Assembly (NCBI GenBank): GCA_035464675.1
Contig: DATHSA010000054.1
Location: 1 to 64,000, forward strand
DNA: 64,000 nt
Direction: 5' to 3'
From: JAUYIV01 sp035464675
Lineage (GTDB): Bacteria; Actinomycetota; Acidimicrobiia; Spongiisociales; UBA11373
Shown: positions 48,307-58,007 of the stretch, piece after piece
Layout: every line of letters starts with the position of its first letter
How positions within the stretch are numbered: the stretch's first letter is position 1
Notes under the pieces: model-generated
What the model was told of the DNA's origin: nothing
Databases searched by the model: none
What the model saw: the letters and a program-made list of their open reading frames with translations, nothing else
Position numbers and translations under genes: made by a program

Positions 48307-48629
48307 CGACCCTCTCGGCGCCGGTCGTGTGGACGGTGATGGCGGCAATCGGAGTCGGGACTTGGCTGCTGCGGATCTCGTTCCTGGCGCTTCTCGGCCG
48401 TGTCGATCAGGTTCCGCCCTCTCTCTCCCGCGTGCTGCGCTACATCCCCGCCGCAGTACTCGCCGCACTCGTGCTTCCCGCGCTGACCCACGCGACCGGC
48501 GGGTTCGACCTGGCCACCGACCGCTTCGCCGCCGGGGCGGTAGCGGCCCTGGTGGCGTGGCGCACCCGGAACGTGCTGGCAACGATCACGGTCGGGATGG
48601 TCTGCCTGTGGATGCTGCAGGCCATCTGA
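48303..48629 (+). CDS. azlD: AzlD-family branched-chain amino acid exporter, small subunit
   Basis: A 108-residue protein with four membrane helices and the AzlD-like stretch LRISFLALLGRVDQVPPSLS followed by VLRYIPAAVLAAL. It is the obligate partner of AzlC. The ATG overlaps the azlC stop. It converges with the gene at 48662. Confidence 0.92.
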   Translation: MTTLSAPVVWTVMAAIGVGTWLLRISFLALLGRVDQVPPSLSRVLRYIPAAVLAALVLPALTHATGGFDLATDRFAAGAVAALVAWRTRNVLATITVGMVCLWMLQAI

Positions 48630-48661
48630 GTGCCGGTCGGCCGGCCGCGTGGTGAGGCGGG

Positions 48662-49489
48662 TCACGACCCCTCAGGGCAGTTGAACGAGGCCTGGAAGAT
48701 CGTCTCGTCGTCTTCAGGGCTCGTGAGCATCTGCGTCGACGAGGAGACGGTCTGGAACTCCCCGGACTCCGGCGCCCACAGATAGCGGCGCTCCGTGTAC
48801 TCCCAGGTGGCGCCGAAGTCGGCTGTCGACGACGAGTGGGTCACGATCCCGTCGGCGACGCAGTCGATCCCGTCGAGGTGCGTCACGCCGCCGCCCCGAG
48901 CGAACTCGGCCACACCCACCCCGTCGATCGACGGCTGATGGATGTCGCATTCGGCGAAGTAGAAGAACCCGATGAACTCCGTCGACGCCCCCGAGGTGAC
49001 TCTTCCGTACGCGACCTCCTCGGGCGCGTCGAATGTCGTCGCGCCGTACGCTTCTGCGGGCCCGAACACCTCCAGCTCGGCCGCGAATCCGTAGGACAGC
49101 CTGATCTGGGCCCACGAGGTCCCCAGCGCCTCGTACATGATGAATTGGTCGAGTGCGCCATCGCCGTCGAAGTCGCCGCTCACATGGCTCACGCCGGGTG
49201 CGCCCAGATCCGGGGTCGTGGCGCCGGGCAGCCCGGCGCACGGTGGAACCGTCGTCGTCGTAACGGCGAGCGTGGTCGGAGTCGTCGTGGAAGCGACGGT
49301 CGTAGATGTCGCCACGCCTGTCGTGGTGGCTCCGCCGTCGGTCGTCGTCGTCCCCGCGGTCGTGGACGTCGAGGCCGCCGTGCCTTCTCCGGAGTCGCCG
49401 CCCGTCAAGAGCACGATCACGACGACGAGGAGCAACGCGGCGATCACGGAGCCGAGGACGATCAGGATTCGGGTCAAACGCGGGTCCAT
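48662..49489 (-). CDS. Membrane-anchored protein with Thr-rich linker and FG-GAP-like motif
   Basis: A 275-residue protein: an N-terminal membrane anchor (about 8-28), a Thr/Ala/Val linker to about residue 80, then an extracytoplasmic domain starting with SGDFDGDGALDQFIMY, a calcium-binding motif of FG-GAP/VCBS repeats, with two to four cysteines. The linker resembles those of other secreted proteins in the window. Function unknown. Confidence 0.72.
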   Translation of the reverse strand: MDPRLTRILIVLGSVIAALLLVVVIVLLTGGDSGEGTAASTSTTAGTTTTDGGATTTGVATSTTVASTTTPTTLAVTTTTVPPCAGLPGATTPDLGAPGVSHVSGDFDGDGALDQFIMYEALGTSWAQIRLSYGFAAELEVFGPAEAYGATTFDAPEEVAYGRVTSGASTEFIGFFYFAECDIHQPSIDGVGVAEFARGGGVTHLDGIDCVADGIVTHSSSTADFGATWEYTERRYLWAPESGEFQTVSSSTQMLTSPEDDETIFQASFNCPEGS

Positions 49490-49567
49490 GACCTCAGGTT
49501 ACGCCTCTCATCACGGGGCCCCCGTGTAATCTCCGCCCTGAACCCCCGTCTGACCCCTGGCATCGCC

Positions 49568-50719
49568 ATGCTCGTAGCGGCCCTCGACCCGGAGCTCTAT
49601 CTCAAGTCCCAGCGCACTCAGCGGCGCATGGGGCGGGTGCTCGCGGCCAATGTCGTCGCAGCGCTGCCGGGAGCGGAGGTCAAGCGCCTCGCCGGACATC
49701 GCCTGCTCATCACCACCGATCACGCCGCTGCCGTCGAGCGGCTGAGCACGGTGTTCGGAATCGCCGCGGTCGAGATCGTCGAGCGCCTCGACGCCACCGA
49801 CATGGATGCCCTCGCCGATGAGGTCGCAGAGCGGATGGGTCCGGTCGTCGCCGGGAAGACGTTCGCGGTGCGCCCACGGCGGATCGGCACCCACACCTGG
49901 AACTCCCAGGACCTCGCCGTCGCCACCGGGGCTCGACTGGTCCGGGCCGGAGGACGCGTCGATCTCACGAACCCCGAAGTGACCGTGGTGGTGCGCGTCG
50001 TGGAGCGGACAGCCGACCTGACGGTCGAGCGCGTCCCGGCCGCCGGGGGTATGCCCCTCGGCACGCAGGGCAACGCCCTGGTGATGTTCAGCGGCGGCAT
50101 CGACTCCCCCGTCGCCTCATACATGGTCGCCCGACGCGGCGTGTCCCTCGACTACATCCACTTCTCGCTGGGCTGCGGACAAGCCGACCATGCGGCCGCC
50201 ATCGCCCACGATCTGAGCACCCGCTACGGCCACGGGTCGGACCCGCTCTGGATCGTGTGCGACATCGAAGCTGCGGTACCCGAGCTGACCCGCCGCGTCG
50301 ACGCGCGGCTTCGGCAGATGGCGCTCAAGGCGCTCATGTACCGGGCCGCGGAGCAGATCGCCGCCGACCTCGCCGAGACCCGGGCACTGGTCAACGGCGA
50401 GTCGCTGGGCCAGGTGTCGACCCAGACCCTGGACAACCTTGCATCACTCGACCGCCTGGTCGACATCCCCGTGCTCCGGCCCCTGCTCGGCCTCGACAAA
50501 CTCGAGATCCGCCGCCGTTCCGAGGCGATCGGGACGTATGAGGCGTCGTCGCGAAGCCGCGAGTTGTGCGACATCTCGCAGGGTTCCAGGGTGTCGGTCG
50601 CCACCCGGCCGGGCCGGCTCATGGATGTCGGCGAGGCGATCGAAGATCTCGTGGCCCACACCGTGACGACGGCCAAGCAGCAACACCTTCGCGACTGGAT
50701 GCCCGGCTCGATGGTCTAG
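49568..50719 (+). CDS. thiI: tRNA 4-thiouridine synthase ThiI
   Basis: A 383-residue ThiI without a rhodanese domain: a THUMP domain in the first half (ALDPELYLKSQRTQRRMGRV, then VVRVVERTADLTVERVPAAG) and a PP-loop ATPase with SGGIDSPVASYMVARRG near residue 175. In other bacteria it makes 4-thiouridine at tRNA position 8 or feeds thiazole synthesis. The ATG at 49568 is the first start giving the family N-terminus; the frame is open far upstream but only as a shadow of the opposite-strand gene. Confidence 0.92.
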   Translation: MLVAALDPELYLKSQRTQRRMGRVLAANVVAALPGAEVKRLAGHRLLITTDHAAAVERLSTVFGIAAVEIVERLDATDMDALADEVAERMGPVVAGKTFAVRPRRIGTHTWNSQDLAVATGARLVRAGGRVDLTNPEVTVVVRVVERTADLTVERVPAAGGMPLGTQGNALVMFSGGIDSPVASYMVARRGVSLDYIHFSLGCGQADHAAAIAHDLSTRYGHGSDPLWIVCDIEAAVPELTRRVDARLRQMALKALMYRAAEQIAADLAETRALVNGESLGQVSTQTLDNLASLDRLVDIPVLRPLLGLDKLEIRRRSEAIGTYEASSRSRELCDISQGSRVSVATRPGRLMDVGEAIEDLVAHTVTTAKQQHLRDWMPGSMV

Positions 50720-50769
50720 TCGGGTGCGCCCACGGTCCCGTCGGCACACCCGACTACCGTGGCGCAGCC

Positions 50770-51696
50770 ATGTCGGACTCCCTCGTCTCGGCCCGCGACC
50801 TCACCAAGTCCTTCGGTGAGCTGAAGGCCGTCGACGGCATCGACTTCGAGGTGCATCGCGGTGAAGTGTTCGGGTTCCTCGGTCCCAACGGCGCCGGCAA
50901 GTCGTCGACAATGCGGATGATCGGCTGTGTCTCCCCCGTCACCTCCGGCGACCTCACCGTCCTCGGGATGGATCCCGAGAAGGACGGCCCCCGGATCCGG
51001 GCCCGCCTCGGAGTCGTCCCCCAGGAGGACAACCTCGATCTCGAGCTGACCGTCTACGAGAACCTGCTCATCTATGGCCGGTATTTCGGACTCAGCAAAT
51101 CGGTGATCGACGAGCGGATAGACGAACTGCTCAAGTTCGCCCAGCTCGACGAGCGCCGCAAGAGCCGGGTCGAGCCGCTGTCGGGCGGCATGAAACGACG
51201 GCTGACGATCGCCCGCGGGCTGATCAACACGCCCGAGCTGCTTCTCCTCGACGAGCCCACCACAGGGCTCGACCCCCAGGCCCGGCACCTGCTGTGGGAT
51301 CGCCTCTACCGGCTGAAGCGGGAGGGAGTCACGCTCATCATCACCACCCACTACATGGATGAGGCGGAGCAGCTCTGTGACCGCCTGGTGATCATGGACA
51401 AGGGCAAGATCGTCGCCGAGGGCTCGCCCCGACAGCTGATCGAGACGCACTCCACCCGCGAGGTCCTGGAGCTGCGATTCGAGGTCGGCACCCAGGACAA
51501 GCATGCCGAGGATCTGAGGGATCTCGCCACGCGTGTGGAGGTGCTGCCCGACCGGGTCCTCCTCTACACGGAGGATGCCGACACCGCCTTCGAGGCGGCC
51601 CACGAGCGCGGCATCGTCCCCGAATCCACGGTGAGCCGGCGGGCGACCCTCGAGGACGTGTTCCTCCACCTGACCGGCCGGTCCCTGGTCGATTGA
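50770..51696 (+). CDS. ABC transporter ATPase (DrrA/NodI type)
   Basis: A 308-residue ATPase with GPNGAGKSST (Walker A), LSGGMKRRLTIARG (signature) and LLLLDEPTTGLDP (Walker B), followed by a regulatory C-terminal region ending LEDVFLHLTGRSL. It drives the two permeases encoded next, which overlap it as TGATG. This is the second exporter of this type in the window; the substrate is unknown. Confidence 0.93.
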   Translation: MSDSLVSARDLTKSFGELKAVDGIDFEVHRGEVFGFLGPNGAGKSSTMRMIGCVSPVTSGDLTVLGMDPEKDGPRIRARLGVVPQEDNLDLELTVYENLLIYGRYFGLSKSVIDERIDELLKFAQLDERRKSRVEPLSGGMKRRLTIARGLINTPELLLLDEPTTGLDPQARHLLWDRLYRLKREGVTLIITTHYMDEAEQLCDRLVIMDKGKIVAEGSPRQLIETHSTREVLELRFEVGTQDKHAEDLRDLATRVEVLPDRVLLYTEDADTAFEAAHERGIVPESTVSRRATLEDVFLHLTGRSLVD

Positions 51697-52475
51697 TGGT
51701 GGTGCTCGCCCACTCCGGCCGCCTCATCGAGGCGTCTGCCCGTGTCTACCGCCGGACCTTCCGGGGCAGCCTGGTCAGCACCTTCTTCAACCCGATCCTG
51801 TTCCTGCTGGCGATGGGGGTGGGTCTCGGCCAGCTGGTCGACAGCGGATCGGGCGACGCCTCCCTGGAGATCACGTACCTGACCTTCCTCGCCCCCGGCC
51901 TCCTGGCAGCCACGGCGATGATGACCGGTGCGGGCGACTCGGCCTTCCCAGTCATGGCAGGGATCAAGTGGCGAAAGAGCTACGACGCGGTGCTCGCCAC
52001 CCCCATCGGGGTGACCGACCTGGTGCTCGGCCACCTGGGCTGGGTCGCGGTCCGGTTGACCTTCGTCACCCTCGTCTACGCCATGGTGATGGCCGCCTTC
52101 GGGGCCACCACCGTCGTCGAGGGTTTGATAGCAGTGCCGCCGGCGGTGGCCACCGGGCTGGCGTTTGCCGGCGTCATCACCGCCTACACCGCCCAGCTCG
52201 AGGACGAGCGCGGGCTCTCCTCGATGTTCCGGTTCGGAATGACCCCCCTGTTTCTGTTCTCGGGCACGTTCTTCCCGGTGAGCCAGCTTCCGGGGTGGAT
52301 GCAGCCGGTGGCCTACGCCACACCGCTGTGGCACGGCGTGTCGCTGTGCCGGGGCCTGGCCGTCGGCACCGAGTACGAGGTCAACCCGGTCATCAGTGCG
52401 GCATACCTGGCGGCAATGATCCTGCTGGGCATCGCCCTGGCCACGCGGACCATGCGGAAGAGGCTGATCAAATGA
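51696..52475 (+). CDS. ABC-2 exporter permease, subunit 1
   Basis: A 259-residue permease with about six helices and an ABC-2 type motif KWRKSYDAVLATPIGVTDLVL, plus GMTPLFLFSGTFFPVSQLPG. It overlaps both its ATPase and the second permease gene, so the complex is probably a heterodimeric NodJ-like exporter. ATG 51696 is preferred over the TTG at 51693. Confidence 0.9.
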   Translation: MVVLAHSGRLIEASARVYRRTFRGSLVSTFFNPILFLLAMGVGLGQLVDSGSGDASLEITYLTFLAPGLLAATAMMTGAGDSAFPVMAGIKWRKSYDAVLATPIGVTDLVLGHLGWVAVRLTFVTLVYAMVMAAFGATTVVEGLIAVPPAVATGLAFAGVITAYTAQLEDERGLSSMFRFGMTPLFLFSGTFFPVSQLPGWMQPVAYATPLWHGVSLCRGLAVGTEYEVNPVISAAYLAAMILLGIALATRTMRKRLIK

Positions 52476-53275
52476 GCGCCACGCTCCACTCTCGAGTGGT
52501 GCCTCCCTTCGTGCCCGGCAGCGCCATCCGCATGCTCGAGCGCAGCTACCTGGTGTACCGCCGCATCTGGGTGGTCATCTTCTCGGGGTTCTTCGAGCCG
52601 GTCTTCTACCTGTTCTCGATCGGCGTCGGCCTCGGCAAACTCGTGGGCGACGTCCAGGGCCCGGGCGGGCAAGCGGTCACATACGCGGCGTTCGTGGCTC
52701 CAGCTCTGCTCGCGGCCTCGGCCATGAACGGCGCGGTCTACGAGTCGACGTTCAACATCTTCTTCAAGCTGAGGTACGGGAAGGTGTACGACGCCATCCT
52801 CTCCACCCCGATGCTCCCCCGGCACATCGCCGTCGGCGAGATAGCGTGGTCCCTGGGACGGGGCCTGATGTATGCCGTCGCCTTCCTGGTCGTGATCGCC
52901 AGCTTCGGCTACGTGTACTCGCCGTGGGCCGTGATGGCGGTGCCGGCTGCGGTCCTGATCGGCTTCGCCTTTGCTGCGGTCGGGATGACTGCCACCACCT
53001 TCATGAAGTCCTGGCAGGACTTCGACCTGGTGAACATGGTGACGCTGCCGCTCTTCCTCTTCTCCGGCACGTTCTATCCGCTGGAGGTCTACCCCGACGC
53101 GATCCAGACGATCGCCCGCTTCTCACCCCTCTATCACGGGGTCGAGCTGATCCGGGCGTGCACCCTGGGAGTGTTCGACTGGAGCATCGCCGGCCACCTG
53201 GCATTCCTGGTGGGCATGGGTGCCATCGGCGTGATGATCGTGTCGCGGCGCCTCGACAAGCTGTTGCTGTCCTGA
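52472..53275 (+). CDS. ABC-2 exporter permease, subunit 2
   Basis: A 267-residue paralogue of the preceding permease, with FKLRYGKVYDAILSTPMLPR and TLPLFLFSGTFYPLEVYPD in matching positions. The two probably form the membrane half of one exporter. Its ATG overlaps the upstream stop as ATGA. Confidence 0.9.
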   Translation: MSATLHSRVVPPFVPGSAIRMLERSYLVYRRIWVVIFSGFFEPVFYLFSIGVGLGKLVGDVQGPGGQAVTYAAFVAPALLAASAMNGAVYESTFNIFFKLRYGKVYDAILSTPMLPRHIAVGEIAWSLGRGLMYAVAFLVVIASFGYVYSPWAVMAVPAAVLIGFAFAAVGMTATTFMKSWQDFDLVNMVTLPLFLFSGTFYPLEVYPDAIQTIARFSPLYHGVELIRACTLGVFDWSIAGHLAFLVGMGAIGVMIVSRRLDKLLLS

Positions 53276-53345
53276 GCCTGCCGCCGACCTCTGCTGATTG
53301 CCTGCAGGAGACGTACGATCTGACTCCCTCTCTGGAAGGTCACAG

Positions 53346-53750
53346 ATGCCACGAACGCTGTCGCTGTTCCTGATCGCACTCCCCGTCTTCCTGGTGATCG
53401 ATCTGATCTGGCTCGGGGTGGTGGCCCGCCGGTTCTATCGCGACCAGCTCGGGGGCCTCCTCCGAACCGACACCGTGTGGCCGGCGGCGATCGCCTTCTA
53501 CGTCCTGTTCGTGCTGGGCCTGGTCGTGTTCGTTCTCAACCCGGCGATCGACGACGGCTCGCTCGGGAGGGCCATCGGGCTCGGGGCGCTCTTCGGGCTG
53601 ATCACCTACGCCACCTACGACCTCACCAATCTGGCCACGCTGCGGGATTGGCCGCCCCTCATGACGGCGGTCGACCTGGTGTGGGGGACGGTGCTGGCGG
53701 CCAGCGTCTCGTCGACCACCTTCGGCATCGCCGACGCACTGGGGGTGTGA
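53346..53750 (+). CDS. DUF2177 family membrane protein
   Basis: A 134-residue protein with four membrane helices; FLVIDLIWLGVVARRFYRDQ and GLITYATYDLTNLATLRDW are the DUF2177 signatures. Function is unknown. The ATG at 53346 starts the first helix. It stands 70 bases after the ABC exporter and converges with ssrA. Confidence 0.85.
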   Translation: MPRTLSLFLIALPVFLVIDLIWLGVVARRFYRDQLGGLLRTDTVWPAAIAFYVLFVLGLVVFVLNPAIDDGSLGRAIGLGALFGLITYATYDLTNLATLRDWPPLMTAVDLVWGTVLAASVSSTTFGIADALGV

Positions 53751-53884
53751 GGGGGCGGCAAGGTCGCCGAGGCCCGCCCGGGAATGAGCACGGCCGCGCC
53801 GGGGTAGGGGCCCCGGCTGCGGAGGAGGGCCGACCAGCGTCTGTTCGGCCCGAAGGGCCGAAGTCGGCCCGGGAATGAGCAGAG

Positions 53885-54231
53885 TGGAGGTGCGGGGAGT
53901 CGAACCCCGGTCCTGTGAGCTCTCGACGTCGGTTCTCCGAGCGCAGCCGATAGATCGTTTCGGGGGACGGGACCCTATCGGCGGGCGGACCCGATCCCTA
54001 GCCGGAAGTGTCTTGACCCGCCGGTCCCGGCATCCCGGCGGGAGCATCCCCCATTGCGTCGCCCGGATCCGGCGAGGGGGGAGCCCTCCGGTCGGACGGG
54101 CCGCTTATTTAGGCAGCCAGTGCGAAGTTGTCTTCGGCACGTATGTGTTTCCCGGTTCTTTAGCGAGGACTCCGGGGACCTCGGCTCGCTACCGACGCTT
54201 TGATTCTCACAGTCGAAACCATGTCACCCCC
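53885..54231 (-). ncRNA. ssrA: Transfer-messenger RNA (tmRNA)
   Basis: On the minus strand the 5' end GGGGGTGACATGGTTTCGAC and the 3' T-arm region (GGGGTTCGACTCCCC, acceptor CACCTCC) are typical; the seven acceptor pairs close with one G-T. The tag reading frame (54138-54109) encodes AEDNFALAA followed by TAA, ending in the ALAA degron recognised by ClpXP. It rescues stalled ribosomes with SmpB, whose gene lies 167 bases upstream. Confidence 0.95.
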
Positions 54232-54381
54232 ATATGGGGACGCAGAAGCGTCGCCGTCAATGTACAACGCATCTGCCACTTTCGGGGATTCCGCGAGGGG
54301 GATGCCCGCTTTCTGTCCAGGCCGCCCCCACCTGAGCACCCTCCCCCGAGGGGAGGTGGAGACAGCGTGCGCGCCAACGCG

Positions 54382-54395
54382 GGGCAACGGGCAAC
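54382..54395. repeat. Two GGGCAAC heptamers next to the smpB stop
   Basis: GGGCAAC occurs twice in succession, three bases before the smpB stop codon (54399-54401). Short, but it follows the same 7-base and stop-adjacent pattern as the longer tracts. Confidence 0.5.
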
Positions 54396-54398
54396 GAT

Positions 54399-54857
54399 CT
54401 AGTCGATGCTCCGGTACTTCATCGCCTTGTCCATCTCCCGATCCGCCTGGCGCCTCTTGATTGTCTCGCGCTTGTCGATCCGGGTCTTGCCTTTGCCGAG
54501 GCCCAACTCGACCTTGGCCTTCCCGTCCTTGAAGTACAGCGACGTGGGGATCAGGGTCAGACCCTTCTGGGCGAGTGCGGCTCCTATGCGGGCGATCTCG
54601 TTGCGGTGCAGCAGGAGCTTCCGGGGACGATCCGGGTCGTGTCCGCCCTCATGGGCGTATTCGTAGGGGGCGATGCGGAGCCCGTAGAGCCACATCTCGC
54701 CGTCCTTGACAGCGGCGTACGAGTCCTTGAGGTCGGCTCGCCCGTTGCGCAGGCTCTTCACCTCGGACCCGAGCAGCACCAACCCGGCCTCGTAGGTCTC
54801 CGAGATGGCGAAGTCGAATCGGGCCCGCCGGTTGGTGGCAATGGTCTTCACTCCCAC
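54399..54857 (-). CDS. smpB: SsrA-binding protein SmpB
   Basis: A 152-residue SmpB with family stretches NRRARFDFAISETYEAGLVL, GSEVKSLRNGRADLKDSY, RIGAALAQKGLTLIPTSLYF and a basic tail (KRRQADREMDKAMKYRSID) that enters the ribosome. It is the protein partner of tmRNA encoded next to it. Confidence 0.97.
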   Translation of the reverse strand: MGVKTIATNRRARFDFAISETYEAGLVLLGSEVKSLRNGRADLKDSYAAVKDGEMWLYGLRIAPYEYAHEGGHDPDRPRKLLLHRNEIARIGAALAQKGLTLIPTSLYFKDGKAKVELGLGKGKTRIDKRETIKRRQADREMDKAMKYRSID

Positions 54858-54909
54858 GAGAAGACCCTAAGGCCGGTGTCGTTCGTTCGGACGGGTGGGC
54901 TCCTCTTTC

Positions 54910-54958
54910 GAATCGCGAATCGCGAATCGCGAATCGCGGCCCGAGCGAAGCGAGGGCC
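54910..54958. repeat. (GAATCGC)4 tract running into GAGCGAAGCGA hairpin
   Basis: Four perfect GAATCGC units (54910-54937) lead without a gap into arms GGCCC and GGGCC around the core GAGCGAAGCGA (54938-54958), seven bases before the ftsX stop. The core is the same as at 12000-12020 but the arms differ and still pair. Confidence 0.85.
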
Positions 54959-54964
54959 AATCCA

Positions 54965-55846
54965 TCAGTCCCTCAGGAAGCCCCACATCCCGAAGGCGCT
55001 CCCGAGGAGACCGGTACCGGCGCCGAAGCCGAGCACGATGAGAGCCTGGCGAATCATGAAGTCCGTCGGCGGATTCAGTGACCCGGGATCGGTGGCCGTC
55101 GACAGCAGCTCAGCGATCGAGCCACCGGCCGCCCACACGAGGGCTATGGCGAGCACGGCTCCGATCACGCCCTCGATCACACCCTCGAGAAGGAACGGGA
55201 TGCGAACGAACCAGTTTCCCGCACCCACCAGCTTCATGATCCCTATCTCGTCTCGTCGGGCGAAGATTGCGATCCGGATCGTGTTGGCGATGAGAACCAC
55301 CGCGGCCAGGGCGAGGACGATCCCGATCCCGAGCGCAAACGTCCTCATCTTCCCCGCCCGTGCCACCAGATTGTCGATCGCCTCGTCTGCCGATGAAACC
55401 TGGAACACCCCGGGGACGACGACGAGCCGATCGCGGATCGTCGAGTAGTCGGCGGCCTCGGTGGGTCGTATCCGGAGAGATGCCGGCAGGATCGACGGGT
55501 CCTCCTCGACTATCTCGATGAGGGAGGGCTGATCCGAGAAGATCTCGCGGAACTCCTCGAGTGCCTGCGTCTTCGTGTAGTAGATGACCTCGTCGACCTC
55601 GTCCCAGGTCCGGATGTCAGCCTGCATGGAGTCGATTTCCTCCAGGCTCAGGTCGTCGCCGAGGAAGGCGATGACACGAACGTTGTCGTCCCACCTGCCG
55701 ATGTCCTGGTCGATCGACCAACCCACGATCCTCGTGCCGAACACCAGTGCCAGCATCACGAAGACGGCGACGACGGCAGCAAAGACCACCAGGACGTTTC
55801 GGCGGAGGTTCGAGATCGCCTGCTCGAGGATGTACTGGAACCGCAT
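54965..55846 (-). CDS. ftsX: Cell division protein FtsX
   Basis: A 293-residue membrane protein with four helices and a large extracytoplasmic loop after the first (VIAFLGDDLSLEEIDSMQAD). The C-terminal stretch EIGIMKLVGAGNWFVRIPFL is the FtsX/MacB-type permease signature. With FtsE it forms a transporter-like complex that activates peptidoglycan hydrolases at the division site. It starts one base after the ftsE stop. Confidence 0.95.
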   Translation of the reverse strand: MRFQYILEQAISNLRRNVLVVFAAVVAVFVMLALVFGTRIVGWSIDQDIGRWDDNVRVIAFLGDDLSLEEIDSMQADIRTWDEVDEVIYYTKTQALEEFREIFSDQPSLIEIVEEDPSILPASLRIRPTEAADYSTIRDRLVVVPGVFQVSSADEAIDNLVARAGKMRTFALGIGIVLALAAVVLIANTIRIAIFARRDEIGIMKLVGAGNWFVRIPFLLEGVIEGVIGAVLAIALVWAAGGSIAELLSTATDPGSLNPPTDFMIRQALIVLGFGAGTGLLGSAFGMWGFLRD

Positions 55847-55847
55847 G

Positions 55848-56585
55848 TCAGCCTTCGGTGGCCTCTTGCTCGCCGGTGGCACTGGCTCCGACCGGCTCCT
55901 CCACACCCATCTGGTAAGCGCCGCGGGTCTGGTCGCGGATGACCCTGCCACGCTCGAGAGCCACCACCCGGCGTCGCATGGCGTCGACGATCGCGTGGTC
56001 GTGAGTCGCCATCACAACGGTCGTGCCGGTGCGGTTGATACGGTCGAGAAGCCGCATGATCCCCACCGAGGTCGCCGGGTCGAGGTTCCCGGTCGGCTCG
56101 TCGGCCAGGAGGATCAGGGGCCGGTTGACGAACGCCCGGGCGATCGAGACCCGCTGCTGCTCACCGCCGGACAACTGATTGGGGAGGCGGTCCGACTTGG
56201 CGGCGAGGCCGACCAGCTTGAGCACCTGAGGCACCTGCGACCGGACGACGTTCTTGGGACGGCCGATCACCTCGAGAGCGAACGCGACGTTCTCGTAGAC
56301 CGTCTTGCTGGGGAGCAGCTTGAAGTCCTGGAAGACGGTGCCGATGGAACGTCGGAGCATGGGGATCTTCCAGGCCGGCAACGCGGTGATCTCCTTGCCG
56401 GCGACCCAGATCTGCCCTTCCGTGGGAAGCTCCTGGCGGAGCATCAGGCGGATCAACGTCGATTTTCCCGAGCCCGAAGGACCGACGAGGAAGACGAATT
56501 CGCCCTTGGAGATCTCGAGGTCCACGTCCGTGACGGCGACGATGTCGCCGTCGTAGACCTTCGCTACGTCCTGCAACCGGATCAT
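55848..56585 (-). CDS. ftsE: Cell division ATP-binding protein FtsE
   Basis: A 245-residue ABC ATPase with Walker A GPSGSGKSTLIRLML, signature LSGGEQQRVSIARAF and Walker B LILLADEPTGNLDP, and a C-terminal tail rich in Glu and Ala. Its ATG is at 56585. It powers FtsX. The 228 bases upstream separate it from prfB; purine-rich repeats there are only loosely ordered. Confidence 0.95.
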   Translation of the reverse strand: MIRLQDVAKVYDGDIVAVTDVDLEISKGEFVFLVGPSGSGKSTLIRLMLRQELPTEGQIWVAGKEITALPAWKIPMLRRSIGTVFQDFKLLPSKTVYENVAFALEVIGRPKNVVRSQVPQVLKLVGLAAKSDRLPNQLSGGEQQRVSIARAFVNRPLILLADEPTGNLDPATSVGIMRLLDRINRTGTTVVMATHDHAIVDAMRRRVVALERGRVIRDQTRGAYQMGVEEPVGASATGEQEATEG

Positions 56586-56813
56586 GTACGCCTCTCGGAG
56601 TGCTGCCGCGGTGTCCCTTCGGCACCCACTCCGCCCGCGACGCTCGCGGCGAGGTTAGTGACCGACTTGGGAAAGCCCGATGATTCTGGTGCATCGCCGG
56701 AGATAGGCCAATCGGGCCGGACGAGAGCGAAGGGCGGAGAGCAGAGGGCGAAACCTCGGCATCGATGCCCGCTCGGGGCGGAGAGGCGGAAGGGTAAGGC
56801 AGGAGGCCGGGAC

Positions 56814-57927
56814 CTAGCCCGCGGACTCCGCCTGTTCTCGCCGCCACTGGAGGTAGGCGTCGACGAATCGGCCGATCTCGCCGTCGAGGACGCCGTTGAC
56901 GTTGCCGATCTCCACGTCGGTCCTGAGGTCCTTGACCATCTGATACGGCTGGAGGACATACGATCGGATCTGCCGGCCCCAGGCCGCCTCGCCCTGCTCA
57001 CCGCGGATCTCGTCCAGCTGCTCCTCACGATCCCGGCGGGCGCGCTCTGCGAGCCGGGCGGCAAGAAGGGTCATGGCGCGGTTCCGATTCTGCAGCTGGG
57101 AGCGCTCAGCCTGGCAGGCGACGACGATCCCGGTCGGGATGTGGGTGATCCTCACCGCGGAATCGGTCTTGTTGACATGCTGCCCGCCTGCTCCCGAGGC
57201 CCGGAAGGTGTCGATCCGCAGCTCCTCCGGGTCGATGGCCACGTCCTCGATCTCGACCTCCGGTATGACATCGACCCCGGCAAAGGACGTGTGTCGTCGC
57301 GAGGCCGAGTCGAAGGGACTTATGCGAACGAGGCGGTGCACTCCACGCTCCCCCTCCAGGGTCCCGTAGGGACGATCACCCCGGACCGTGATCGTCGCCG
57401 ACCTGATCCCGGCCTCCTCGGCCTCCAGGTACTCGTCGACCTCGACCTCGAAGCCCTCGCGCTCCAGGAATCGCAGGTACATGCGAAGCAGCATCTCCGC
57501 CCAATCGGAGGCATCGACCCCGCCGGCGCCGGCGTGGACGCTCAAGATCGCCGGGCTGTCGTCATACTCGCCGAAGTACAACGCCTCGCGCTCCAGTTTC
57601 GACAGATCCTCGTCGATCCGGCCCAATTCGACGGCGACGTCGGATGCGGCACCGGCATCGGACTCCTCCTCGGAGAGCTCCAGAAGCACCTCGGCGTCGT
57701 CGATCGCGGCGGCCAGTGAGCCGACCCGGTCGATGATCCCTTCGTAGCGAGAGAGGGTTCGAGTCACCTCGAGGGCGTTGTCACGGTCGTCCCAGAGATG
57801 AGGGTCGGCCGACCGGTCTCTCAGGTCGTCGAGTGCGGCGCGCTTCGCTTCGACGTCAAAGGAACCTCCTGGCGTCGTCGAGGCGCGATTGGAGCGAGGC
57901 GATGAGGGCGCGGGGATCGTCGTGCAT
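56814..57927 (-). CDS. prfB: Peptide chain release factor 2, with programmed +1 frameshift
   Basis: RF2 terminates translation at UGA and UAA. The first 23 codons (from ATG 57927, MHDDPRALIASLQSRLDDAR then RFL) end at TGA 57858. The site reads AGGAGG-TTC-CTT-TGA-C, an internal Shine-Dalgarno three bases before CTT-TGA, the classic RF2 autoregulatory frameshift; the +1 frame continues as DVEAKRAALDDLRDR to 56814, giving 370 residues in all. The SPF recognition tripeptide (RISPFDSASRRH) and GGQ motif (GAGGQHVNKTDSA) are intact. Confidence 0.95.
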
Positions 57928-58007
57928 CGTCCGAGAGGTTAGGGCTGCGGAGGGTCGTTTCCCGTCACCCACTGCCCCCGCCGATCGAGGCGGTACCGTG
58001 GGGGTTC

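Noticed and set aside
48836..50719. Longer ThiI with over 240 extra N-terminal residues
   Set aside because: The extension is antisense to the membrane-anchored protein at 48662-49489 and has no THUMP or other similarity; ATG 49568 gives the normal length.
56586..56813. A further heptamer tract upstream of ftsE
   Set aside because: Purine-rich words such as GAGGGCG recur near 56725-56755, but the 7-base step is not kept, so it was not listed with the family.
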